Source: Roseiarcus sp963836695 (GTDB lineage: Bacteria > Pseudomonadota > Alphaproteobacteria > Rhizobiales > Beijerinckiaceae). From it: 64,000 nt of DNA. The DNA is taken from assembly GCA_963836695.1 (NCBI GenBank), contig CAWIKX010000003.1, positions 1 to 64,000 of the forward strand, read 5' to 3'. A model generated the notes under the pieces. It made no database searches and was not told the DNA's origin. It saw only the letters and a program-made list of their open reading frames with translations. Of the stretch, positions 55,261-62,941 are shown in pieces. Numbering within the stretch: the stretch's first letter is position 1; each line of letters opens with the position of its first letter. The position numbers were made by a program, and so were the translations under genes.

Positions 55261-56238
55261 ATGCCGCCGACTTATTCCCTCGTCGTGCCGATCTTCAACG
55301 AGGAGGCGGTGATCCCGGTCCTGCTCAAGCGCCTCGACGCTTTGCTCGAAGCGTTCGACGCCGAGGCCGAGGTGATTGTCGTCGACGACGGCTCGAGCGA
55401 TACCAGCGCGATCGTCATCGAGGCCAAAGCGCGCGCCGACAAGCGCTACCGGCTGATCAAGCTGTCGCGCAATTTCGGCCATCAAATCGCAATCACAGTC
55501 GGGCTCGATTGCGCCGCCGGCGGCGCGATCATCGTGATGGACGCAGATCTGCAGGACCCGCCCGAGGTCGTCTTGGAGATGATCGCCAAATGGAGGGAGG
55601 GCTACGACGTCGTCTCAGCCGAGCGCGCCTCTCGTCACGGCGAAAGCCGTTTCAAGCGGGCGACGGCGCATCTGTTCTACCGCCTCATCGGGCGGCTTAG
55701 CGACGCCCCGCCGCCCCGTAATTCAGGCGATTTCCGGCTGGTTGATCGCCGAGCGCTCGACTGCTTTCTCGCCATGCCCGAGCGCGACCGGTTCGTGCGC
55801 GGCATGTTCGCCTGGATCGGCTTCCGCCAGGCGACGGTGACCTTCGACCGCCCGCCTCGCGCCGCGGGGACGACCAAATATTCGCTGCGAAAGATGATCG
55901 GGCTTGCGGCGAACGGCGTCATTTCGTTCTCCGACGCCCCGCTTCGCCTTGCGCTTTGGGCCGGCGCTGCGGTGTCGGCGCTCGCCTTCGTCTATGGGTT
56001 GAGCGTGATCGTCCGGTGGGCGCTCAGTGACCCGAGCCTCGAGCGCGGCTGGAGCTCGACCATCGTGATAATAGCCGCGCTTGGCGGCGCGAACATGCTG
56101 ATGACCGGCGTCGTCGGGCTTTATGTCGGGCGCATCTATTCCGAGGCGAAGGGCCGGCCGCTCTATGTCGTCGAGCGCGCAGTCGGATTTGAGGACGCGC
56201 CCACTGCCGCGCGGCGGCCTGCGGCGACTGTGAACTAG
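55261..56238 (+). CDS. Family 2 glycosyltransferase (GtrB/dolichol-phosphate-mannose-synthase-like)
   Basis: A 325-residue GT2 enzyme that probably transfers a sugar to a polyprenyl phosphate. It has YSLVVPIFNEEAVIPVLLKR, VIVVDDGSSDTSAI, the DxD region IVMDADLQDPPEVVLEMI and SGDFRLVDRRALDCFL. The acceptor part FDRPPRAAGTTKYSLRKMIG follows, and two C-terminal membrane helices (LRLALWAGAAVSALAFVYGL; IIAALGGANMLMTGVVGLYV). This is the GtrB-like layout. ATG 55261 is used, with an in-frame ATG at 55216 as alternative. It is likely monocistronic, with tRNA-Ile downstream. Confidence 0.9.
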   Translation: MPPTYSLVVPIFNEEAVIPVLLKRLDALLEAFDAEAEVIVVDDGSSDTSAIVIEAKARADKRYRLIKLSRNFGHQIAITVGLDCAAGGAIIVMDADLQDPPEVVLEMIAKWREGYDVVSAERASRHGESRFKRATAHLFYRLIGRLSDAPPPRNSGDFRLVDRRALDCFLAMPERDRFVRGMFAWIGFRQATVTFDRPPRAAGTTKYSLRKMIGLAANGVISFSDAPLRLALWAGAAVSALAFVYGLSVIVRWALSDPSLERGWSSTIVIIAALGGANMLMTGVVGLYVGRIYSEAKGRPLYVVERAVGFEDAPTAARRPAATVN

Positions 56239-56348
56239 AACGGGGGACCGGTCTTGCGCCGATGGATGGGCGGGCCGCCTGGCGCAGTTTTGTAAGATCG
56301 CATTGCCAGCGCGCGCATTTTGCGCTTTACCCCAGCGGCGCCCCAAAC

Positions 56349-56424
56349 GGGCCGGTAGCTCAATGGTTAGAGCCGGCCGCTCATAACGGTCTGGTTGCAG
56401 GTTCGAGTCCTGCCCGGCCCACCA
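56349..56424 (+). tRNA. tRNA-Ile2 (anticodon CAU)
   Basis: 76 nt with acceptor stem GGGCCGG/CCGGCCC, a D-arm around TAGCTCAATGGTTAGAGC, anticodon loop CTCATAA (CAU), T-arm GCAGG-TTCGAGT-CCTGC and an encoded CCA (56422-56424). The body resembles bacterial tRNA-Ile2, whose CAU is modified to lysidine by TilS, rather than elongator or initiator tRNA-Met. Isotype from sequence alone is probable, not certain. Confidence 0.88.
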
Positions 56425-56610
56425 AGCAAACTATCGGGATGTGACGCTTGCGGGCACGTCGGCACCGGTCGGCGGCGTCGTGCAAATATTGGACGTTCCG
56501 TGAAGATGGCCAACGGATCAAATGGACCCGGAACGGTCATTCGAGATCAATAGCTGGACACGCGCGTTCAATAAGCAGACCATTGATCCCTCGTCGGTCG
56601 GATACGATCG

Positions 56611-57005
56611 TCGATGTCGGGGCTTGGCTCCGCGGCCTTGGTCTCGGTCAATATGAGACCACCTTTCGCGACAGCGAAATCGATGCTTAACTTTTGCCTG
56701 GTCTCACAGACGGCGACCTCGATCAGCTTGGCGTGCCATTGGGGCGCCGCAAGCGTCTCCTCGAGGCGATCGCCGCTCTTGGGATCCGGAGATCGCCAAG
56801 CCGTCGAGTTCGAGCGTCGTCCGATCACCGTAATGTTCTACCACCTCGTCGGCTTGACAAGTCCCGCCTCACGGCTCGACGTCGAAGACTGGCGCGATCT
56901 CGTCAACACCGATCTCGACGAGGCTTCAGCGGCTTTGAGCGGTCTCGGAGGCCATGTGTTGGAAGCTCGGCGACGGGCTGCGGCGCCTTGCCTGGACAAG
57001 GCGCG
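56611..57005 (+). pseudogene. SAM-domain adenylate cyclase remnant
   Basis: Reading from 56611, VDVGAWLRGLGLGQYETTFR, then DSEIDA, matches the N-terminal SAM domain of rhizobial SAM/cyclase proteins. A stop codon follows, then LLPGLTDGDLDQLGVPLGRR, the rest of the SAM domain. In another frame ERRPITVMFYHLVGLTSPAS, then LDVEDWRDLVNTDLDEASAA and LSGLGGHVL, give the start of the cyclase domain. Frames change at least twice, and the sequence ends where the ABC permease gene begins on the other strand. The full proteins are over 1000 residues, so only the first tenth remains. Confidence 0.8.
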
Positions 57006-57035
57006 TGTTAGGTACGCAGTGAACGGGCGAATATA

Positions 57036-58004
57036 TCAAGCGCCACCGAACCTACGATGATGCAGCCCTTGGCCAGCAGCTGGTAGTTTGTCGCGATCGC
57101 GAGCGAGTTCGAAAATGTTAGCGAGTACGGCGAGCACTAGGAGCCCGATGAGCGTGCGCCACATCGCGCCCTCACCACCAAGAAGCGAGGTACCCCCGAT
57201 CACCACCACTGCGATTGTGTCGAGCGGCACATTAGCGCCCATATCGGCTTGGCCGACGCCCAGTCGCGAAGCAATGATCATTCCTCCTACGCCTGCGCAC
57301 ACGGCTGTCAGAACGTACGTGCTGGCCCGCAAAAGATCGACACGCATCCCAGATAGGCGCGCCGCCTCGTTGTTGCCGCCAATAGCATAAATCGATTGTC
57401 CATATGTGGACTTGGCTAAGATGAATCCGCCAGCCAACATGACCAAGGCCACCAGCCAGATCGAGATCGGCACACCGATCCAGGCCCCGGTTCCCAAATT
57501 CTGAAATGCAGGATCGTCCGGCGTGATCGGCGCTGAGTGCGAGTAAATGTAAGCGATGCCGCCAAACGCCGATCCCGTGCCGAGCGTCGCGACGAACGGG
57601 TTAACCTTGAGCTTCGTAACAATAAACCCATTAATGGCGCCGCACGCCCCGCTGACCAGGACCACCGCCAGCGCTGCGCCCCACAGGCCGATTGGGTCGG
57701 TCATGCTGGCGTAGACGCACGCTCCAAGCGCAAACACAGCACCGACCGAAAGATCGAAGCCGCCACCAATCATTACGAAGGTCATGCCGACCGCGACGAT
57801 GCCGATAGGCGCGTTCTGGCTGAAGATGTTGGTGATGTTCGACAGCGAAACCAAGCGCGGATAGGCGATAGACCCCCCGATCACGAGAATAATGAATGCC
57901 CAAACCATGCCGAACTGGGCGATGAAGCTCACGATCCGCCGTCGCTCGACGCTCAGGTTAGCTCGCCCTTCGAGGGTCTCCGGTTGTGTTGCGGATGTAT
58001 TCAC
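57036..58004 (-). CDS. Sugar ABC transporter permease (RbsC family), shifted C-terminus
   Basis: A 322-residue RbsC/AraH-type permease: FSQNAPIGIVAVGMTFVMIG and GGFDLSVGAVFALGACVYAS are the hallmark segment, followed by about eight hydrophobic helices and NVPLDTIAVVVIGGTSLLGG. The last 25 residues (ELARDRDKLPAAGQGL onward) are out of family. Removing one base at about 57110-57111 restores NSLAIATNYQLLAKGCIIVG and a TAA at 57008-57010. The gene is thus either hit by a one-base insertion or mis-sequenced. GTG 58004 overlaps the ATPase gene stop by 4 nt. The lost helix end may impair function. Substrate unknown. Confidence 0.85.
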   Translation of the reverse strand: MNTSATQPETLEGRANLSVERRRIVSFIAQFGMVWAFIILVIGGSIAYPRLVSLSNITNIFSQNAPIGIVAVGMTFVMIGGGFDLSVGAVFALGACVYASMTDPIGLWGAALAVVLVSGACGAINGFIVTKLKVNPFVATLGTGSAFGGIAYIYSHSAPITPDDPAFQNLGTGAWIGVPISIWLVALVMLAGGFILAKSTYGQSIYAIGGNNEAARLSGMRVDLLRASTYVLTAVCAGVGGMIIASRLGVGQADMGANVPLDTIAVVVIGGTSLLGGEGAMWRTLIGLLVLAVLANIFELARDRDKLPAAGQGLHHRRFGGA

Positions 58005-59572
58005 TCCCTACTCACCTCGAAAGCAGCATGAAGGATGTCCTCGACTTTGACCGGCGCGACACTATGGTCGAGGTGGGCGACGACGCGACCGCCCGCCATT
58101 ACCATGACGCGGTCGCAGGTCGTCACGACCTCTTCGAGTTCTGATGATACAACGATGACGCCGACGCCGGAATCCGCCATCTGTCGAAGTGTGGCCAAGA
58201 TTTCAGCCTTGGCGCCGATATCGATCCCGCGAGTGGGCTCATCGACCAAGAGCAATCGGGGCGGACAATAGCCCCACTTCGACAGCAACACCTTCTGCTG
58301 ATTGCCGCCGGACAAATTACGCACGGTCGCCGACAGGCGCTTCGGATCGAAACCAAACCTCGCCGCAACCTCGCCCGACCTTTTCGCCATTTCGCGGGCA
58401 GACAGGATGCCGAAATGGGACACCAGACGATAATTGGTCATTGTGATATTGCTGGTCGCCGACATTTGCAGAACAAGCCCTTGCGACTTGCGGTCTTCGG
58501 GCACAAGCGCGATGCCGGCGCGCAGCGCGTGGTGGGGCGTTTTCGGCCATGCGGTCGACTGACCGTCGATCAACATCTTGCCCGTGCTATGAGGTTCCAG
58601 CCCCGCCAACGCACGGAGCAGTGAGGTCCGCCCCGAACCTACCAGTCCACCGAGGCCGACAATCTCACCTGGCTGAACGACTATGTCGATCTCATTGAGG
58701 ATTCCCGGGATCGAGACACGCTTGGCCTCAAGAACCGGCGCTTTGCCCTTGTTCCGGCCCTGAGGCCGCGGCGCGGGTTGAGTTTGGAGCTCGCGCCCGA
58801 TCATGGCGCGGACCATCTCGCGCTTCGACCATTGCTCTCGTGGAGCGGAGGCGGCCACCCTACCGTCGCGGAATACCGTCACGAGGTCCGCGATTTCGAG
58901 CACCTCCTCGAGCTTGTGGCTGACAAACATCATGCTCACGCCATGCCCTTTGAGATCGCGCATGATGCGGAGCAGCCCATCGCACTCTGGAGGAGCGAGC
59001 GACGCCGTCGGCTCATCGAACAACAACAGTCGGGCGCCCGACCGGATCCCGCGCATGATCTCAAGCATCTGCTGATCAGCAATCGCCAGTCGGCCCGCTG
59101 GGACGTCCGGGGGAATCGAAACGCCAAGGCGTTCGCACAGCCGAAGATACTCCTCGCGCATCTGACGCTTGGCCGCCAAACCGAAGCGCGAGATGGTCTG
59201 GCCGAGGAAGACATTTGCTTGGGTCGACATGGCCGGCACGATCGTCAATTCCTGATAGATCGCCGCCACCCCCAGCTGGTGCGCGACACGCGGCGAGCCG
59301 AAACTGTGGGGGCGCCCGAAGATCGATACCTGTCCCTCGGTCGGTGCGACGCGACCCGCAATGATACCTAGAAAGGTCGATTTGCCGGCGCCGTTAGCAC
59401 CGATCAGGGCGTGAATCTTCTGTGCCTCTGAGCGCACTTCCACGCCTCGCAGCGCGAGCGCCCCGCCGAAGCGCATAACAACATTCTTCGCGTCCACGGC
59501 CAGCAAGTGGTCCCCCGGCAAGGGGGCGTCCGTTGCTGCTGGACTGCTGCTATCGATCGCTGGGGGAGCCAT
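58001..59572 (-). CDS. Sugar ABC transporter ATP-binding protein (RbsA family)
   Basis: A 523-residue double ATPase of the RbsA/MglA type. The first half has IGANGAGKSTFLGIIAGR, RLAIADQQMLEIMRGIRSGA and LLLFDEPTASL. The second half has GLGGLVGSGRTSLLRALAGL (a divergent Walker A), NLSGGNQQKVLLSKWGYCPP and LLLVDEPTRGIDIGAKAEIL. As usual in this family the two halves are unequal, with a GSGRTS form of Walker A in the second half. It lies between the binding-protein gene (18 nt gap) and the permease gene (overlap), all minus strand. Confidence 0.92.
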   Translation of the reverse strand: MAPPAIDSSSPAATDAPLPGDHLLAVDAKNVVMRFGGALALRGVEVRSEAQKIHALIGANGAGKSTFLGIIAGRVAPTEGQVSIFGRPHSFGSPRVAHQLGVAAIYQELTIVPAMSTQANVFLGQTISRFGLAAKRQMREEYLRLCERLGVSIPPDVPAGRLAIADQQMLEIMRGIRSGARLLLFDEPTASLAPPECDGLLRIMRDLKGHGVSMMFVSHKLEEVLEIADLVTVFRDGRVAASAPREQWSKREMVRAMIGRELQTQPAPRPQGRNKGKAPVLEAKRVSIPGILNEIDIVVQPGEIVGLGGLVGSGRTSLLRALAGLEPHSTGKMLIDGQSTAWPKTPHHALRAGIALVPEDRKSQGLVLQMSATSNITMTNYRLVSHFGILSAREMAKRSGEVAARFGFDPKRLSATVRNLSGGNQQKVLLSKWGYCPPRLLLVDEPTRGIDIGAKAEILATLRQMADSGVGVIVVSSELEEVVTTCDRVMVMAGGRVVAHLDHSVAPVKVEDILHAAFEVSRE

Positions 59573-59590
59573 CAGTCGAGGCGGCAGCCA

Positions 59591-60640
59591 TTAATACTCT
59601 GCCTGATGCTCCGCGATGTTCGCCTTGGTCACGAAGATGCTGGGCAGCGGGATGAACCGGGCCGGCGTCTTGCCGTTCCAGGCGTCGAACATCAATTCCA
59701 CGGTCAGCTTGAGCTCAGTGTAAGGAACATATGTCTTGGTGGCCGCGAGGTCCCCGTTCTTTACCGCCTGATACGCCCAGGTTGACCCACCGGCATCATA
59801 AACCTTCACCTTGCCCGCCATGCCGGCCTGCTTAACGGCCTGCACGGAGCCGCGGGTGATTTCCGAGTAGTTGCCGAACAGGATGGTGGTGTCAGGGTTC
59901 GCCTGCAGGAGCGGCAGGGTCTTCTGGTTGCCGTCGACCACCGTGTAGTTGGTGCGCGTCACAGAAAGAATCTTGAACTCGGGATGCTTCGCCTGGATCG
60001 CCTTGACCGCGCAGTCTGTCGCCAGCGAGTTGGCGTTGAGATCGGGGCCGGTCAGGACCAGCACCTTCTGTGGCCCGGGATTTTCTTTGGCCATAAACTC
60101 GAAATAGTCGGTGAAGGCCGAGCAGCTTTGCGCGCCGCCGATGTAATTGAGAGTCCCCGGCGCCCACAGCTCATCGCCTTCGTTGAGCGCGCGACCGCAG
60201 AGGGCCTGATTGTAGACGGACACCATGATGCCTTTAGAAGGGGCGTCTTCAGTCATGATCTTGCACATCTGCACGCCGTCAAGCACGCCGCCGACGATGC
60301 CGTTGTACTTGCCGCTCGAGAGGACGTTCTGCGCTTGATTGTACTGAGTGCTCGTCGTCCAGTTCGGGTCGAAGAAGTCTACTGAGCCGCCCAGCTTCTC
60401 GGCTGTCTCCTTTGCCGATTTGATGTTGGCCTGCATATAGGTGTTGTTCGATCCGGCACCGAGGAAAGCGATTCTGAGCGGATCGCACCCCCCCATGATC
60501 GACTTACCCTCGCCGAGGTCGATCTTGTGTTTGTCACAGGCGGCCGCCCGGTTCACGCTGGCGCCCAAGGCGATCAGCAGCAACGCGGCGATCCCGGCCC
60601 ATGAAAGGAAGGCCACCCGCCCCCGGTCGCTTCCTACCAT
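59591..60640 (-). CDS. Sugar ABC transporter substrate-binding protein
   Basis: A 349-residue type I periplasmic binding protein (Peripla_BP_4, ribose-binding-like). The signal peptide is FLSWAGIAALLLIALGASVN, cleaved near RAAA. It has LRIAFLGAGSNNTYMQANIK, KGIMVSVYNQALCGRALNEG and VYDAGGSTWAYQAVKNGDLA. ATG 60640 has GGGAG 8 nt upstream; the ORF could extend 31 codons but without a site. As the first gene of the minus-strand operon it diverges from the deacetylase genes. Cysteines in the mature protein (CDKHK, GGCDP) could form a disulfide. Ligand unknown; the divergent genes suggest an N-acylated or cyclic-amide compound. Confidence 0.9.
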   Translation of the reverse strand: MVGSDRGRVAFLSWAGIAALLLIALGASVNRAAACDKHKIDLGEGKSIMGGCDPLRIAFLGAGSNNTYMQANIKSAKETAEKLGGSVDFFDPNWTTSTQYNQAQNVLSSGKYNGIVGGVLDGVQMCKIMTEDAPSKGIMVSVYNQALCGRALNEGDELWAPGTLNYIGGAQSCSAFTDYFEFMAKENPGPQKVLVLTGPDLNANSLATDCAVKAIQAKHPEFKILSVTRTNYTVVDGNQKTLPLLQANPDTTILFGNYSEITRGSVQAVKQAGMAGKVKVYDAGGSTWAYQAVKNGDLAATKTYVPYTELKLTVELMFDAWNGKTPARFIPLPSIFVTKANIAEHQAEY

Positions 60641-60932
60641 GTTAATATCTCCCTTGGCCACGAATGTGGCGCGAACCTTATTGCCGCCGGGTCCGGCCCG
60701 ACGTCGAGCTTGGGCTCTGGTTGATTCTATCACGCAAAACGTTGGACACTCAATAAGGCGATTGCTACTCTTGGATCCAAGGGGTCTCGGAGAGTCTATC
60801 GAACCTGAACGAGCGCAGCGTGGCTCGCGGCGTGCCGCAGTTCTTCACAGAAGTCGCGACGATGCCGCGACCACTAGCCATCGCGATCCCGTAGGTCCAT
60901 GCCCCGCATGATGCTAAGAGGATGGAACGTTC

Positions 60933-61871
60933 ATGAGCGTCAAGAAAAAGAATGTGAAGGTCGCGCTGACCTTCGACTTCGACACTTGTTGCGTTTGGAT
61001 CGGCACCCTCGGAGCCACCTCGCCCAGTATGATTTCGCGCGGCGAATTCGGTCCTAAGGCGTGCCGCCGCATTCTTGAGATGCTCGATCGGTTTGGCGTT
61101 CAAAGCACATTCTTTGTGCCCGGCCATTCGGCGCTCGCCTTTCCCGAGCCGACCCGGATGATCAAGGCGGCGGGTCATGAGATCGGCCATCACGGCTGGG
61201 TCCACGAAAATCCGCTAACGCTGTCGCCCGAGCAGGAACGTGAGGTGATGGAGAAGGGTCTCGACGCACTCGACAAGATCGTCAAGGTGCGCCCCACCGG
61301 ATATCGTTCGCCCGCTTGGGACAACAGTCCCATGACCGTGCCGCTGCTGCTCGAATATGGTTTCGAGTACGAGAGCAGCCTGATGGGCAGCGACTATGAG
61401 CCTTATTGGTGCCGCGTCGGCGACGAGTTCTCGACCACCGAGGAGTATCGGTGGGGACGACCGGTCGACCTCGTCGAGGTTCCGGTCGCTTGGCATCTCG
61501 ATGATTGGCCCTCGTTCGAATACGTTTGGACCAAGTCAGGCAGTGTCCTGCAAGGCAACGCGCCTCCTTCCTCGGTAGAGGAGATTTGGAAAGGCGAATT
61601 CGACTATCTCTACCACCACATAGGCGAGGGCATTCTTACGGTGACCATGCACCCGCAGGTGATCGGGCGCGGCCATCGCTTCCTGTTTCTCGAACGGTTC
61701 GTCCAGTACATGGCGGGCCATCCAGGAGTCAGTTTCACCACAATCGGCGAATACGTTCGGGACTGGCGAAAGGGCAAGAAGCCCGAGCTCCCCGCAGACG
61801 CCGGTCCGGCGCGATCGAAGGCATGGAAGCAGCCTGAACCGCGCCGTCAGCCGATCAAGAAAAGCAAATAG
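60933..61871 (+). CDS. Polysaccharide deacetylase (NodB-fold) family protein, copy 1
   Basis: A 312-residue CE4/NodB-fold hydrolase. The catalytic strand VALTFDFDTCC (Asp15/Asp17) is followed by ATSPSMISRGEFGPKACRRI. The metal-binding HEIGHHGWVHENPLTLS is near 85. RPTGYRSPAWDNSPMTVPLL and LTVTMHPQVIGRGHRF follow. These features match the soluble PgdA/PuuE-like group that acts on small amides or cyclic imides as well as sugars. There is no signal peptide, so a cytoplasmic substrate is likely. It is strikingly similar to the next gene, so a tandem duplication. It diverges from the ABC operon. Confidence 0.9.
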   Translation: MSVKKKNVKVALTFDFDTCCVWIGTLGATSPSMISRGEFGPKACRRILEMLDRFGVQSTFFVPGHSALAFPEPTRMIKAAGHEIGHHGWVHENPLTLSPEQEREVMEKGLDALDKIVKVRPTGYRSPAWDNSPMTVPLLLEYGFEYESSLMGSDYEPYWCRVGDEFSTTEEYRWGRPVDLVEVPVAWHLDDWPSFEYVWTKSGSVLQGNAPPSSVEEIWKGEFDYLYHHIGEGILTVTMHPQVIGRGHRFLFLERFVQYMAGHPGVSFTTIGEYVRDWRKGKKPELPADAGPARSKAWKQPEPRRQPIKKSK

Positions 61872-61945
61872 CAAATTCTTGAAGAGCCAGCATCCGTTTG
61901 TCCCGATACTGGGTCGAGGAGAATTCAACGCCATGGAGGAATCGA

Positions 61946-62902
61946 ATGGCGCGGCAGGCTGACAAGGACGTCCAGATAGCGCTTACTTTCGACTTCGACG
62001 CGTGCTGCGCCTGGATTGGCAGCATGGGCGCCACCTCCCCCAGCATGATTTCGCGCGGCGAATTTGGTCCGATCGCCTTGCGCCGCATCCTTCCGATGCT
62101 CGATCGTTATGGCATCAAGTCAACCTTCTTCATCCCCGGCCATTCGGTGCTGGCTCATCCCGAACCCAGCAAAGCGATCAAGGCGGCGGGCCACGAAATC
62201 GGCCATCACGGCTGGGTCCACGAAAATCCGGTGACGCTGACGCCCGAGCGAGAACGAGAGGTGATGGAGAAGGGTCTCCAGGTTCTCCACCAAGTTCTAG
62301 CCGTGCGGCCGGTGGGCTATCGTTCGCCGGCTTGGGACAATAGCCCGGTGACAGTCCCGCTGCTGCTCGAATACGGTTTCGAGTACGAAAGTAGCCTGAT
62401 GGGCGGAGACTACGAGCCCTATTGGTGCCGCGTCGGCGACGAATGGTCGACCACCGAGGAATATCGTTGGGGCCGCCCCGTCGACTTAGTCGAGGCGCCG
62501 GTTGCTTGGCACCTCGATGACTTTCCTGTCTTTGAACACGCCGTGACCAAGGGCGGCAGCATTCTGCAGGGCAACGCGCCCCCTAGCGCGGTCGAGGAGG
62601 TTTGGCGCAGCGAGTTCGACTATCTCTACGAGCGCGTGGGTCGCGGTCTGCTCACGGTGACGATGCATCCGCAGGTCATCGGGCGCGGCCATCGCATCGT
62701 GATGCTCGAGCGATTTATCCGCCATGTGTCTTCGTGTCCTGGTGTGTCATTCACGACCCTGGTCGACTATGTACGCGAGTGGCGTCGGGGCAAGAAGCCG
62801 GAGCTGCCAACTGACGCCGGCGAGGCGCGCTCGAAGGCATGGGACTTGCCAGCGCCGCAGCCGCAGCGTCGATCCCAGCCACATATGCAAACGACGAAGT
62901 AG
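61946..62902 (+). CDS. Polysaccharide deacetylase (NodB-fold) family protein, copy 2
   Basis: A 318-residue paralogue of the previous protein. It has IALTFDFDACCAWIGSMGAT, SPSMISRGEFGPIALRRILP, HEIGHHGWVHENPVTLT, RPVGYRSPAWDNSPVTVPLL and LTVTMHPQVIGRGHRIVMLE. Differences are concentrated in the N-terminal 10 residues, the middle (DDFPVFEHAVTKGGSI against DDWPSFEYVWTKSGSV) and the C-terminal tail. ATG 61946 has GGAGG about 8 nt upstream; an in-frame ATG 16 codons earlier does not. It is 74 nt after copy 1 and 39 nt before the penicillin-acylase gene. The two copies may have different substrates or form a heteromer. Confidence 0.9.
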   Translation: MARQADKDVQIALTFDFDACCAWIGSMGATSPSMISRGEFGPIALRRILPMLDRYGIKSTFFIPGHSVLAHPEPSKAIKAAGHEIGHHGWVHENPVTLTPEREREVMEKGLQVLHQVLAVRPVGYRSPAWDNSPVTVPLLLEYGFEYESSLMGGDYEPYWCRVGDEWSTTEEYRWGRPVDLVEAPVAWHLDDFPVFEHAVTKGGSILQGNAPPSAVEEVWRSEFDYLYERVGRGLLTVTMHPQVIGRGHRIVMLERFIRHVSSCPGVSFTTLVDYVREWRRGKKPELPTDAGEARSKAWDLPAPQPQRRSQPHMQTTK

Positions 62903-62941
62903 CGCCCCATTTCGCCCGAGAACGCAGAAGCTGCACGAGCC

